Shown here piece by piece: positions 52,601 to 62,366 of a stretch of DNA of 64,000 bases. The DNA is taken from the NCBI GenBank assembly GCA_038750655.1, contig JBCDGZ010000007.1:1-64000 (forward strand). Reading direction: 5' to 3'. The stretch's first letter is position 1, and each line of letters begins with the position of its first letter. The stretch comes from JBCDGZ01 sp038750655. GTDB taxonomy: Bacteria; Bacteroidota; Bacteroidia; Chitinophagales; Saprospiraceae. The translations under genes were made by a program, and so were the position numbers. Below the pieces are notes generated by a model that was not told the origin of the DNA, made no database searches, and saw only the letters and a list, made by a program, of their open reading frames with translations.

Positions 52601-55600
52601 AAACTTTAATGACCCGCAAGGAACCATTAGCGTTGCTTCCCGAAGCTGTGATCAAGATGGACAGATTACTTTGACTTTTAATACCCCACTGGCAGGTAAT
52701 TTTATGATTGATCTGGCTACGGATGAGAATGATGGCAATGGCTTTGCAGCCACCAGTAATCCTTACACCGTAGCAGATGGAGACCTGATTGTTTTGACGG
52801 CGGGTGTTGACTACGACGCAGCAGCGGTGCAGCTAGGAGTAACGCATACCTTGAGTATCCAGTTGCAACGCATCGAAGATGCCGCAGGCTGCTTTCTGGA
52901 TGGGTTGACCACCACCGTGGCCACTATTGTTGATCCTGATCCGCAGGTCTTGTTGCGGAGCAATGGGGCGACGGTGAATTCGGGAGACAGCATCAGTGTT
53001 TGCAACGGTAGTCCGGCGGGCTACTCCCTTCGCCTGACCGGCAATAACCCCGATGATTTGGATGTCGAATTTCTCGTCACCAATATCACCATGGTCCCTC
53101 CGATGAGTGTGGACCTCAGTGCGGCCTGGCAGTTAAACACTGCTTATGCAGCTGTCGCTGGCCCTTATCCGACCGAAACACCAGTACCAACTCCAGTGCT
53201 GGCTGCTGGTGCTCTGAGTGGAGCAATCACTTACGAAGTTGTTCCACAAACTACCAACGAAAACTGCCAGGCCGGCCCGATTACTTTCACCATCCAGCTG
53301 GAAGAGACGCCGAATGTCTTTGTCGTAGAAGGTATTACTGCCGATACACTCTGCAACGGCACCTCACCTTCGGTGACTTTGGCGACCAATTTCTTTCCCA
53401 ATAATGATGTCGAATTTACCATCACAGTAATTGATGACGACACCGGAGATGGCGATGATGGAGTCGTTGGGGGAATGAACCAAGTCATTGATGGATCGGT
53501 AGCCGTTTATGATCCGATCAATAATTATTCGACCTTCAGCATTCCAGATGTTCTGAGCAATGCAGATGCGGATGGTACGCCGGGCGATGAGTATGAGGCC
53601 CAAACTATTCATTACCAAATTGCAGTTAATCGAAAAAATCCACCCGGCCCTAACTGCGGCTTCCCAGAACAGATAGATTTATTTTTCACCATCTTCCCTG
53701 ATGCCTTTGACCTACTGTCCTTCGCCAACAATGACACCAGCATTTGCTCGGGTGAAAACAGCGACATCAGCATCGGCCTGACCGTAGAGGGCAATGAGTT
53801 TGTCGGCCCCGTCGAAGGCGGGCCTCATAAGATACAGCTGCTCATCACGCCGATGGCTGCACCCGACGCCAACAATCCTTCGATGATCAGTCTGCCCGCA
53901 GCCACCACCATCATCTTCGGCAATGACCCCGATGGTCCCGACGATATTACGGGCACCAGCGATGATGAAGTCTTGAGCTTCGACATTGCCGATCTGCTGG
54001 CCAACGCAACGGGCAACCACGCCCGCATTGCCTATCAATTCGAGGCCACTTTGATTACACCTACTGGTGATGAGCTGTGTACACACGTCTTTCCGGAAGA
54101 GGTGGTCGTTGTCAACCCGGAGCCTGTTTTAGCGCCGAGTACGCTGACTAGTATTTGCTCGGGTACGGGCATTCCAGTAGTGGATTTGGTTACCGAGAAT
54201 CCGATGTCGGCAGCCGGGGCGATGCCTGCTTTGCAGAATGTGACGGCAGACTGGACGATTACCAGCCTGCCCACAGGAGTGACGGCGACGGCAATGATGG
54301 GAACGGAGCAGGTAACGCCTGCGATGGCAGGAACGATACTGACTTTGACGAATATGACAACGACTGCGCAGGTAGTGAGCTTGGAGTTTGTGCCTCAGAA
54401 TGCCGTAGGCTGTATGGGGACGCCGCTGGTGGTAGACTTGACCGTGAATCCATTACCCGATGGCGACATTAGCTTTGCGACGGGTAATGAAAGCATTTGT
54501 ATCGGAGAAAATATTCAGCTCGACTTTAGCACAACTACAGGCACTTTGCCCTACGATATTTTGATTGGCGTCGATCCGACCAATCCGGATGATGCCGATT
54601 TTGTTTACGAAAATCTGGCTCCCATTACGGTGACCAATCCTGCTGATGGAATCAGTATTGCCAATGGGGATTTACCACTAGCCTTGCAGAGTTTTATTGG
54701 AGAAATGAGCATTCGCCTGATCAGCATCACTGATGCCAACGGCTGTGTGCAGTTCATCGGTGATGATGTTGATTTGACCATTAATGAGTTGCCAAATATT
54801 ACGGCCAATGGCCCTCGACGCTTTTGTCAAAATGATGATCGAGCAGTATTCATCAACGTAGCCGGAGGCAGCGGCGATTACAGCTATACCTGGTCGCCCG
54901 CGGTCGCTTTTGCCGATCCAACTATCGAAGATGCCGTATTCCTGGCCTCCGTTACTCCCGGTACTTATCCAGTCACGGTAAATGTTACTGACAACCAAAG
55001 TGGCTGCATGGCCAGTGCCAGTCTGGATATTATTATCGAATCTTTACCGGATGTAGCCTTGATGAGCTCGCCGAGTACCATCTGTGAAGGAGGAAGTATC
55101 ATCTTAGATTTTAGTGAAACGATTGATGCCGGGTTGCCTTTTACCATCACTGCAATCGCAGACGATGGGGTAGGAGGTACGGCTACGATGATGCAGGCTG
55201 GAAATACCGATACGGGCAGTCTGACTTTTACCGAAGGCACAGACTTTAACGGCTCCGTGACTTTGACCGATATTGAAGTCATTTTTGATAATCCACCGAG
55301 CAACTGCTCGCGCAGCTATCCCGATATTGCCGTAACCGTTATTCCTGATCCTACTGTGATGATCAGCTATACCAACCCTACGGCTGCACAAGGAATGATC
55401 TGTAGTGGAGATACGGTACAAGTCGCCCTGAGCACGAATGCTAGTGGTGTGGAAGGCACCGATTATGTTTACCGACTCGCGGATATTGTTTATGATTTTG
55501 GCAACGATGGTGTTGACGGAACGGGCGCTTATCCAACCGGCGTAACCGGGAATTTTGTAATTGGACAAAACCTGCCCACCGGAGCATTACTCAGCGATGT

Positions 55601-58600
55601 CCTTACCAACACCAATGGCGAGGATGTTCTGATCCGTTACCGCGTACAGGCCGTCCTGCTCAACGCTCCCAATTGCGAAGGCCCTCTAACCAATATCGCC
55701 GTTATCGTCAAACCGGCTGCACCTACCCCTACTGTCACTCTCGCCCTGGACGTGGCCCCCGCTCCAATCAGCGGCAGCAGCAGCTGCCCGGGCACCCAAG
55801 TCGCCTGGAGCATCGCCAACCCCTCAGCCGCCCAGCTGATTTTCCACCTAGACATCAGTAACCCTGATGAAGTCTTCGGTGCTGGCGTACTGCCCTCCGG
55901 GCTGCAAACTGAGGCCGATGGCCTAATCATCGCCCCAACCGCAGCCCCCTACACATTGGGTACCTTCACGGCCACCGACGCCGGCACCCTGCTCATCACC
56001 CTCACCCCCTACGCCGATGCCAACAGCAACGGAATGCTGGACCCCGAAGAGCAGGCCTGCCCCGGCGCTACCATCGACCTTGGCCTCAACGTCGTAGCTA
56101 GTCCCGACATCAGCCTGACTTATAACAGCAATCCCAGCGGCAATGCTGGCGAAATCTGTAGCGGCTCGGCCCTCGATGTCGGACTAAGCAGCAGCAGTAC
56201 CGGGACAGAAGGGGTAGATTACGAATTTGTGATTATGAATATCCGCCACGATGATGGAATGAGCGGAGACAACGATATTTTGACACCTTCGGGATCGGCC
56301 AGTGGCTACGGCCCTGTCAACGGCAGCTTGGCTGTTGGCGATGTCGTGAGCGGCGGGCTGACAGAGACCTTGATTAATACGCTGAGTACAGATGTACGAG
56401 TAGCCTATCAGGTCAAGACCCGCTTGATCAATGCACCGAACTGCGAAGGCCCGGCGCGCTGGGTCAATGTGGTGGTCAAAGGGGCCTTGACGGCGAGCAT
56501 TACGCCGGTAAGCCCGGTTTGCCTGCAAGATGCGCCGTTTAACTTGACCGCTATGCCAGCGGGTGGCTTATTCAGCGGCCCGGGCATCACCGATATGTCA
56601 TTAGGGACCTTCGATCCGATGGATGCGGGGGTGGGTACCCATACAATTAACTATAGCTTTACCGATGGTAGTGGCTGTACGGCAACGGCCAGCACGACGA
56701 TTACGGTTGGACCGGACATTACCTTCCCGCCCGCTGGCCCCTTCTGCGTAGATGCCGCACCGACCATTCTCCCGGCGATGCCCGCTGGCGGAATCTTCTC
56801 CGGCCCGGGCGTTGATCCGAGCACGGGCGAGTTCGACCCTGCTGCTGCTGGCGTCGGCGTTCAGCCCATCACCTACACCTTCACCGATGGAAGCGGCTGT
56901 ACCGGGCAAGTCACCATTATGATTACCGTAGGGCCAAGCCTGGCTCCGACGATTGATCCCGCTGGCCCCTTCTGCGTCAATGAACCTGCGGTCAACCTAA
57001 CGGCGATGCCTACCGGAGGCACCTTCAGTGGCCCCGGCATTACCGACGGAGCCGTAGGCACCTTTGATCCCGCTACGGCTGGCCTAGGCGTTCAGACCAT
57101 TACCTACGAGGTGATGATCAACGGCTGTATGGCAACGACAACGATCATGATTACCGTACAGGATTTACCCGTCATTACTTTCGGACCGCCACCATCAGTC
57201 TGCGTAGATCGCGATCCTGTAGTCATTTCGGTACTGCCAGCGGGCGGAATGCTCAGTGGCCCCGGTATTGACGCTGTGGCCAGCACCTTCGATCCCGGTG
57301 CGGCTGGCCTGGGTACGCATGTGATCCGCTATACGGTCACCGATGCTAATGGCTGTAGCAATACCGATTCGATTACGATTACGGTTCCAGAATGCATTGA
57401 TCCATTTATTACCAATATGGCGCCTTCGATCAGCGATCCTTGTGTCTGTTTGACCAATGGTCGCTTTTCTGAGGAGGTCGCTATTTTCTCTAATCCCGGA
57501 GAAACCTGGACGATTAACTCGACGACTTTACTGAATCCATTGAGTGGTTTACCCTTCCTGGCTGGAACGGCTTTGGTGGAAGTCCCCATCAATGTAGATA
57601 CGAGTAGTTATGTCATCACGGGTATCCATTTGGATGGTGCGGGCTATACCTTGAGTGCCAGTAGTCCTGATCAGCCGGGCTTAGTATTAACCATTAGCAA
57701 TACTTGTTTTTATCCGCAGTTGGAATTTGTGGGCTTGAACAATGCGTATTGTTCGGATGCCAATTCGGTGGTCTTGCAGGCCAGTGCTGGTGGTGCAGCC
57801 GGGATGGGGCTGATTCGGGTAAATGGCAATAGCCTGCCGACGACGGAGGACCCTGTGACGGGCATCTGGTCGGCGGATTTGAATGCGGTGCCACTGCCTG
57901 ACGGCAGCTATACGGTTAACTTTAGTTTTGATGCCGGAACGGCTGGGTCGATGGATCCTAATGATCCGGGGTGTGTAGTGGATATTAGCGATGGCTTTCA
58001 GCTGATTTCTTCGGCGGGTGCTTTAGCTTGTAATGATACCATTAACCTTTCTTTGGACAATCTCTGTCAGGGAGAGGTCAGTGCCGACTTTATTTTGGAA
58101 GGCACTTATATGCTGGATATTTTCCAGGTCTTTATTTACGATGCCAATAACGATACCTTGACCGGGCCGATTGATGCCAGCTATGTAGGGCAATACTTGA
58201 CCGCTTCGGTGGTGGATACTTGCTCGGGCAATTCTTGCTGGGGAGTTATTTTTGTGGAAGATAAATTTGCGCCGAGCCTGAGCTGCGGAAGGGATACCAT
58301 CGACTGTGATGAGGATCGCTCGCCGCAGGCCCTGGGGCTGCCCATTCCCTCCACGGCAGTAGCAACGGCAACCGGGGCCAATAGCTTTAGTGTGAGCGGC
58401 CTGGATTCTTGTGGCCTGGTGACCTTGACCTATGTGGACAATGAGACGACTTCCAGCTGTCAGGGAGAATTTGCCTCTAAAATTTTCCGAACCTGGACGG
58501 TAGTCGATAACTCAGGCAATTCCGATTCTTGTATAGATACGATTTGTATTCTTCGGGCTACTTTAGCCAGTATTGATTTGCCAGAAAACTTTGATGGCAT

Positions 58601-61600
58601 CAGCAATCCGGCCTTTGTGTGTAGCGACACCTGGCCGCAGACTGCCGAGGGCTTCCCAAGCCCAGATACAACAGGTCGTCCCGGCAATACCGGCTGTTTC
58701 AATATTCAATCGACCTTCTCCGATACCCGCATTGATGTTTGTGAGGGGACTTACAAAATCCTGCGTCGCTGGACTATCCTCGATTGGTGCAGCAGCGGTG
58801 GGGTTCGTTTCCACAATCAAGTGATTAAGGTGATGGACAATGTCGCACCAAGCCTGACTTGCCCCGCCGACTTCACCATCGCCATGAATCCTGATCTTTG
58901 TGTGGCCTCAGATTTCATCCCCGTACCTACGGCCAATGACCTCTGCTCGTCAACCTTCAGCATCACAGCCAGTTCCCCCGGCATTACCATCAACCAAAGT
59001 GGTAATCTGATTTCCATCAGCAATGTTGCAGCGGGTGTTTACACCATTACCTACACCGTGACAGACGATTGCGGAAACAGTGCCAGCTGTAGTGCTCAGA
59101 TGACTGTAGAAGATCAAATGCCCCCTTCGGCCATTTGTGATCTCAATACCACGGCGACGCTCCAGTCGGATGGAACCGTGCAAGTGATGGCCATGACTTT
59201 TGATGATGGTTCGTTTGATAATTGTGGAGCCATCTTCGCCAAAGTGCGGCGTATGGACATCAATGGTTGCGATGGCTTGAACGGCGATGATAACCCGGCT
59301 ACACCGGCTTATGACGAATGGTTCGACGACTCGGCCTGGTTCTGCTGCGCCGATATAGATACGGTCATGGTGATCTTCCGGGTCTACGATGTCGATCCCG
59401 GCGCTGGCCCAGTCGATGAAAGTCGTCACCAGCAGGGCGGCGACCTGTTTGGCCGATTCAATGACTGTATGGTCAGGGTCTTTGTACAAGACAATGCCCC
59501 AGCGGCGCTGATTTGTCCGCCAGATATTACCATCAGCTGTACATTCAACTACGATATAAATGATTTGGCAGCTGACTTTGGTCAGATTGTAGATGATCCG
59601 GCCTTGCGCCAGACCATTAGCATCAATGATCCTGGGAATACCAGTGTAGCTCAGCCCAACGACTGGGGACTAGATGGCGTGGTCAGCAGTAGCTGTGGCG
59701 ATTTGGTGAGCGAGACGGTGAGTAGCAATCTCAACTCTTGTGGTATTGGTACCATCACTCGTACTTTTAGCCCGGCAGGCTCCAGTTCCAGCTGTACACA
59801 AACGATAACGATACAGGATTTCAATCCATTTACCGTTAGTGACATTACCTGGCCCGCCGATATTGAGGTCATGGGATGTAGTGGTGGTGGCGCAGATGTT
59901 TCCGTCACGGGCCGTCCGAGTTATATGAACACTGCATGTAAGCTATTGGCCGATACCTTTACTCAGGAAGTCTTTAATTTTAATGATGCCTGTTCAAAAA
60001 TCTTCCGTTACTGGGTGGTGATTGACTGGTGTTCTTTCGATAATGCTACCGGAGCAGGAGTATTTAGAGATACGCAGGTGATCACGATTTTGGATACGGT
60101 TGATCCTGTATTCACCAGTGCTTGTAGCGATACGATGGTTTGTGTACCGAACACCAGCTGTGAAATTGATCTGAGCCTTACCGCTACTGCTAGCGACGAT
60201 TGTACGCCCGATAGCCTCCTGCGCTGGGAATGGGCAGTTGATTTGGACAACGATGGATCGTTCGAAACAACGGGCACTGGGCCTACCGTCAGCGGCATCT
60301 ATCAACTGGGGACCCATTTGATCAGATGGATCGTCAGAGATGGTTGTAATAATTCCAGCACCTGCGAGCGATTGGTCACTGTAGCCGATTGTACCGCACC
60401 GAACCTGATCTGCCGGGTAGCTGTAGGCGTACCGCTACCACCGCGTACGGGTTCTGTAGATGTCAATGCCAGCCTCTTCAACCTGAGCACTACTGACAAC
60501 TGCTCGCCGCCCGACAGCATTCGTTTCACCTTCTCCTCAGACATCAACGATACGTTGCTTACGCTGGATTGCTTGACGGCCCGCGATACCATTGAGCTGG
60601 ACATCTTTGCCTTCGATCAGTTTGGCAACCGCTCCGATTCTTGTACCGTAAGTGTCCGAGTTACAGGCTGCGATTCGCCGCCAACGGCAACCATCACTGG
60701 AGATATTCTGACGGAGGAAGGCCTCGAAATGGAGGACGTCATGGTTCGCCTCGATGGAGGAATGAATACTGAAGAAATGACCGATCTGGCCGGCGGCTAC
60801 GCCTTCGACAGCTTACCGACAGGCTACAACTATACCATTACTCCCGAAAAGAATACCGATCCGCTCAATGGCGTCACCACCTTCGATTTGGTCTTGATGA
60901 GCAAGCACATTCTAGGGGTCGAACCCCTGGGCTCCCCCTACAAGATCATCGCTGCCGACGTCAATGCATCCGGTACGGTGACGACCTTCGATATGCTGCA
61001 ATTGCGCAAGCTGATCCTGCGCATCGACAATGAGTTCAGAGACAATACCTCCTGGCGCTTTGTAGATCGCGACTACCGCTTCCCCGACCCAGTTAATCCT
61101 TTCGCCAGCGCCTTCCCCGAAGCCTACTTCGTCAACGGGCTGGCGCAGGACCTGCGCTCGAATTTTGTGGCCATCAAGACGGGGGATGTCAATTGTAGTG
61201 CCGTCACTAATCTGCTAGGGGCAGATGATCGGGGCGATTACCCTGACTTGATCTTCCAGCTAGAAGAACAAGGCCTGCAAGCGGGCCAAAGCTACGAAGT
61301 GCGCTTCACCGCCGAGGACTTTGAGGAGCTACTGGGTTATCAGTTCAGCCTGAACTTCGATCCGGATCTGCTGGAATTTGTTGGCGTCCAAGGCTTGGCG
61401 CTGCCGGAGCTGTCTGCCGATAACTTTGGCCTGCATAGCTTGGAGCGTGGCCTCATTACCACCAGCTGGCATCGCCCGCAGGGATTGACGATCAGCGAGG
61501 GGCAGCCGCTGTTTGCGCTGCGCTTCCGCGCTAAGGGGAATGGTCGACTCAGCGAGGCTTTAGCCCTGGGCGAGGCTTCGCTGCTGCAAGCGGAGGCTTA

Positions 61601-61931
61601 CCGCAAAGATGGCCAGTCGGCAGGGCTGATGGATGTGGCCTTGGACTTTGTGGAGCAGGCGCCAAGCGCGCGCTTTGTGCTGCACCAGAATCGCCCGAAC
61701 CCCTTCCGCAACGAGACGCTGATCAGCTTTGAGCTGCCGGAGGCCGGGGCGGCCACCCTGAGTATATACGACCTATCGGGTAAGCTGCTGCAAGTGTACG
61801 AAGGAGCGTATGAGGCAGGATACAATGAGCTTAGCATCAACCGTGGTGATTTACCGCATGGCGGCTTGCTGTACTACCAGCTAGACACGCCGGGGCATAC
61901 GGCGATCCGAAAAATGACATTATTGGATTAG
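49641..61931 (+). CDS. Giant 4096-residue T9SS surface protein with Ig-like, HYR-like, dockerin-like and cohesin-like domains
   Basis: The ATG at 49641 (MNCLSSNIHLFPHRFG) is taken; the frame opens at a TTG 36 bases upstream. Order: signal peptide (LWLALLCSLSLQA before Q); beta-helix-like N-terminal region (about 37-420, recurrent N-x-G-x-x-N); a long series of Ig/PKD-like modules starting I-C-S-G/I-C-x-D; four tandem modules A-M-P-A-G-G-x-F-S-G-P-G (2291-2583); five or six HYR-like modules (about 2870-3680, A-P-x-L-x-C-P); a carboxypeptidase-regulatory-like fold (3682-3740); a dockerin-like pair (3740-3799, D-V-N-A-S-G-T-V-T-T-F-D); a cohesin-like domain (3870-4003); and a T9SS sorting domain (to 4096, HQNRPNPFRNETLISFEL). 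It is probably a filamentous surface adhesin or matrix protein. GC content shifts sharply inside the gene. Ligand unknown. Confidence 0.9.
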   Translation: MNCLSSNIHLFPHRFGRWIRPLGLWLALLCSLSLQAQTWVGGGDGTSWNDPANWDNNAVPGPGDDVTINTPGFAILVPGAGSGTITPIRSLDINTSISNLRIINGGLLTIDGTGGPNAFGLRIQGGGFIFQVDIGGLLQIQHIDGRGIVNTNRSNFNNEGTVSIENTTSDGLLNEVTQDNMVLNFTGSGDLLLDNVATVSGNGVHNQIGGNTTFNGIINFDQGLVDIDIVGNNDGWRNAIETTVNQSTINIGLQTGLGGLIMNNIARDGIANFISATSINQCTINFGPTVGAVDIDTTGRHGIHNELGNDGLVNMEISGEMLLQNAGGEAIHNNAANTSEINFTNSNSLTITTIAGAGILNQGTGQVVYVNNDDQDIRMLNVGTTGIVNLDGSVFVNRTCAFIGVGSTPTGLLQTGGALFSNFGLLNIAGTVGNDATSAGTFNNTEGRVLVTGGTPSGFTGATPNPNAALNDSDGVLDGIGGLLSETGPLYLVANGQPFADPLVFCEGDPDIVLSVVNDPGGGIYAWSNGDSLVSTLTLAALPDSSGLYSVTITDETAGPGCETYSAFISLVVNPAPPAIAAGGTTSLEICSDEPAGAGRRVTLSDGSPLIDSIAWSLISSPTAGVLTDFFSIIGPNGRTAEALTTAPAGDYILEAQTFSADGCASLSVETFTITINAVPTGTIALSQPTICADAMTIDLTFTASAGTGPFTVLLGSDADGNDSFDPADNLTVTQNNMGNPLMSGDVISIQRLALEDGGIAGDYEIRLRTITDSEACQQVGVGQDVALTINPTIIDATVSPMLAEVCAANDNLQLAVDAVDVGAGLVTPPSGFTYSWSLSAPGLGSLDDASLINPTFTPAAGLTSDAQLTATVTIADAEGQCTATFSRQINLFIPLTPTATAINTCTSEGMSYNLTLNNATVNPNSGGVVQWFEEDPDNGGTRIDNLATTGTNEETTFNLTTFINGGGTLWAAIVNGPCREAIPITVNFNDPQGTISVASRSCDQDGQITLTFNTPLAGNFMIDLATDENDGNGFAATSNPYTVADGDLIVLTAGVDYDAAAVQLGVTHTLSIQLQRIEDAAGCFLDGLTTTVATIVDPDPQVLLRSNGATVNSGDSISVCNGSPAGYSLRLTGNNPDDLDVEFLVTNITMVPPMSVDLSAAWQLNTAYAAVAGPYPTETPVPTPVLAAGALSGAITYEVVPQTTNENCQAGPITFTIQLEETPNVFVVEGITADTLCNGTSPSVTLATNFFPNNDVEFTITVIDDDTGDGDDGVVGGMNQVIDGSVAVYDPINNYSTFSIPDVLSNADADGTPGDEYEAQTIHYQIAVNRKNPPGPNCGFPEQIDLFFTIFPDAFDLLSFANNDTSICSGENSDISIGLTVEGNEFVGPVEGGPHKIQLLITPMAAPDANNPSMISLPAATTIIFGNDPDGPDDITGTSDDEVLSFDIADLLANATGNHARIAYQFEATLITPTGDELCTHVFPEEVVVVNPEPVLAPSTLTSICSGTGIPVVDLVTENPMSAAGAMPALQNVTADWTITSLPTGVTATAMMGTEQVTPAMAGTILTLTNMTTTAQVVSLEFVPQNAVGCMGTPLVVDLTVNPLPDGDISFATGNESICIGENIQLDFSTTTGTLPYDILIGVDPTNPDDADFVYENLAPITVTNPADGISIANGDLPLALQSFIGEMSIRLISITDANGCVQFIGDDVDLTINELPNITANGPRRFCQNDDRAVFINVAGGSGDYSYTWSPAVAFADPTIEDAVFLASVTPGTYPVTVNVTDNQSGCMASASLDIIIESLPDVALMSSPSTICEGGSIILDFSETIDAGLPFTITAIADDGVGGTATMMQAGNTDTGSLTFTEGTDFNGSVTLTDIEVIFDNPPSNCSRSYPDIAVTVIPDPTVMISYTNPTAAQGMICSGDTVQVALSTNASGVEGTDYVYRLADIVYDFGNDGVDGTGAYPTGVTGNFVIGQNLPTGALLSDVLTNTNGEDVLIRYRVQAVLLNAPNCEGPLTNIAVIVKPAAPTPTVTLALDVAPAPISGSSSCPGTQVAWSIANPSAAQLIFHLDISNPDEVFGAGVLPSGLQTEADGLIIAPTAAPYTLGTFTATDAGTLLITLTPYADANSNGMLDPEEQACPGATIDLGLNVVASPDISLTYNSNPSGNAGEICSGSALDVGLSSSSTGTEGVDYEFVIMNIRHDDGMSGDNDILTPSGSASGYGPVNGSLAVGDVVSGGLTETLINTLSTDVRVAYQVKTRLINAPNCEGPARWVNVVVKGALTASITPVSPVCLQDAPFNLTAMPAGGLFSGPGITDMSLGTFDPMDAGVGTHTINYSFTDGSGCTATASTTITVGPDITFPPAGPFCVDAAPTILPAMPAGGIFSGPGVDPSTGEFDPAAAGVGVQPITYTFTDGSGCTGQVTIMITVGPSLAPTIDPAGPFCVNEPAVNLTAMPTGGTFSGPGITDGAVGTFDPATAGLGVQTITYEVMINGCMATTTIMITVQDLPVITFGPPPSVCVDRDPVVISVLPAGGMLSGPGIDAVASTFDPGAAGLGTHVIRYTVTDANGCSNTDSITITVPECIDPFITNMAPSISDPCVCLTNGRFSEEVAIFSNPGETWTINSTTLLNPLSGLPFLAGTALVEVPINVDTSSYVITGIHLDGAGYTLSASSPDQPGLVLTISNTCFYPQLEFVGLNNAYCSDANSVVLQASAGGAAGMGLIRVNGNSLPTTEDPVTGIWSADLNAVPLPDGSYTVNFSFDAGTAGSMDPNDPGCVVDISDGFQLISSAGALACNDTINLSLDNLCQGEVSADFILEGTYMLDIFQVFIYDANNDTLTGPIDASYVGQYLTASVVDTCSGNSCWGVIFVEDKFAPSLSCGRDTIDCDEDRSPQALGLPIPSTAVATATGANSFSVSGLDSCGLVTLTYVDNETTSSCQGEFASKIFRTWTVVDNSGNSDSCIDTICILRATLASIDLPENFDGISNPAFVCSDTWPQTAEGFPSPDTTGRPGNTGCFNIQSTFSDTRIDVCEGTYKILRRWTILDWCSSGGVRFHNQVIKVMDNVAPSLTCPADFTIAMNPDLCVASDFIPVPTANDLCSSTFSITASSPGITINQSGNLISISNVAAGVYTITYTVTDDCGNSASCSAQMTVEDQMPPSAICDLNTTATLQSDGTVQVMAMTFDDGSFDNCGAIFAKVRRMDINGCDGLNGDDNPATPAYDEWFDDSAWFCCADIDTVMVIFRVYDVDPGAGPVDESRHQQGGDLFGRFNDCMVRVFVQDNAPAALICPPDITISCTFNYDINDLAADFGQIVDDPALRQTISINDPGNTSVAQPNDWGLDGVVSSSCGDLVSETVSSNLNSCGIGTITRTFSPAGSSSSCTQTITIQDFNPFTVSDITWPADIEVMGCSGGGADVSVTGRPSYMNTACKLLADTFTQEVFNFNDACSKIFRYWVVIDWCSFDNATGAGVFRDTQVITILDTVDPVFTSACSDTMVCVPNTSCEIDLSLTATASDDCTPDSLLRWEWAVDLDNDGSFETTGTGPTVSGIYQLGTHLIRWIVRDGCNNSSTCERLVTVADCTAPNLICRVAVGVPLPPRTGSVDVNASLFNLSTTDNCSPPDSIRFTFSSDINDTLLTLDCLTARDTIELDIFAFDQFGNRSDSCTVSVRVTGCDSPPTATITGDILTEEGLEMEDVMVRLDGGMNTEEMTDLAGGYAFDSLPTGYNYTITPEKNTDPLNGVTTFDLVLMSKHILGVEPLGSPYKIIAADVNASGTVTTFDMLQLRKLILRIDNEFRDNTSWRFVDRDYRFPDPVNPFASAFPEAYFVNGLAQDLRSNFVAIKTGDVNCSAVTNLLGADDRGDYPDLIFQLEEQGLQAGQSYEVRFTAEDFEELLGYQFSLNFDPDLLEFVGVQGLALPELSADNFGLHSLERGLITTSWHRPQGLTISEGQPLFALRFRAKGNGRLSEALALGEASLLQAEAYRKDGQSAGLMDVALDFVEQAPSARFVLHQNRPNPFRNETLISFELPEAGAATLSIYDLSGKLLQVYEGAYEAGYNELSINRGDLPHGGLLYYQLDTPGHTAIRKMTLLD
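56511..57389 (+). repeat. Four tandem 'AMPAGG-FSGPG' repeats (coding)
   Basis: Residues 2291-2583 of the giant protein are four units of about 72 residues, each with a Cys near the start (FCVD, FCVN, VCVD), P-A-G-G-x-F/L-S-G-P-G-I/V and a T-F-D-P-x-x-A-G-x-G stretch. The fourth is the most divergent. Confidence 0.85.
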
Positions 61932-61934
61932 ATA

Positions 61935-62058
61935 CCAAGTTGAGATGAACGAGATTTAAGAAACGCTGTTCTGGGAATTTTGAAACCAGTTCTTGGAATG
62001 CCTCCTCCGACCTTCGGGGGAGGTTTTTTATTGGCCAACTCATTTTAACACTTGAATT
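61935..62058. repeat. About 120-bp intergenic repeat, copy 2
   Basis: The left end (61935-61954) matches copy 1 at 7935-7954 in 19 of 20 bases; the right end shares ACTTGAATT (62050-62058). ATACCAA (61932-61938) and TTGGTAT (62058-62064) form flanking inverted repeats. The giant-gene terminator lies inside. Confidence 0.5.
62001..62029 (+). terminator. Rho-independent terminator of the giant surface-protein gene
   Basis: A 10-bp stem with one T/G wobble (62001-62010 with 62014-62023) and 3-base loop is followed by six T. The gap from here to 62366 is AT-rich with no clear feature. Confidence 0.85.
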
Positions 62059-62366
62059 TGGTATAGAGTTGAATTAAATGTTTTGATTACTTCTCCAAGA
62101 TGGTTAGAGTGAAGGAATATTTGAGTGTTTGACTTGGCAGTTTTAATTTTATAAATTATTGATAATCAGATATTTGGTATTTTTAATTTGATTAATAGGC
62201 TGTTTTTTTAATGTCGTCGATCAGGAGATGTTGCCGTAAATGTAACGTTTAAATTCTCTATATTTAGTTATTCAAAAATGGTAGTACTTTCAACAACTAA
62301 GATTTTGTACTAGAAAGTTAGCGTTTATTCTAATATTAAAGAGAATTGCCAAAACATGATTTAACT

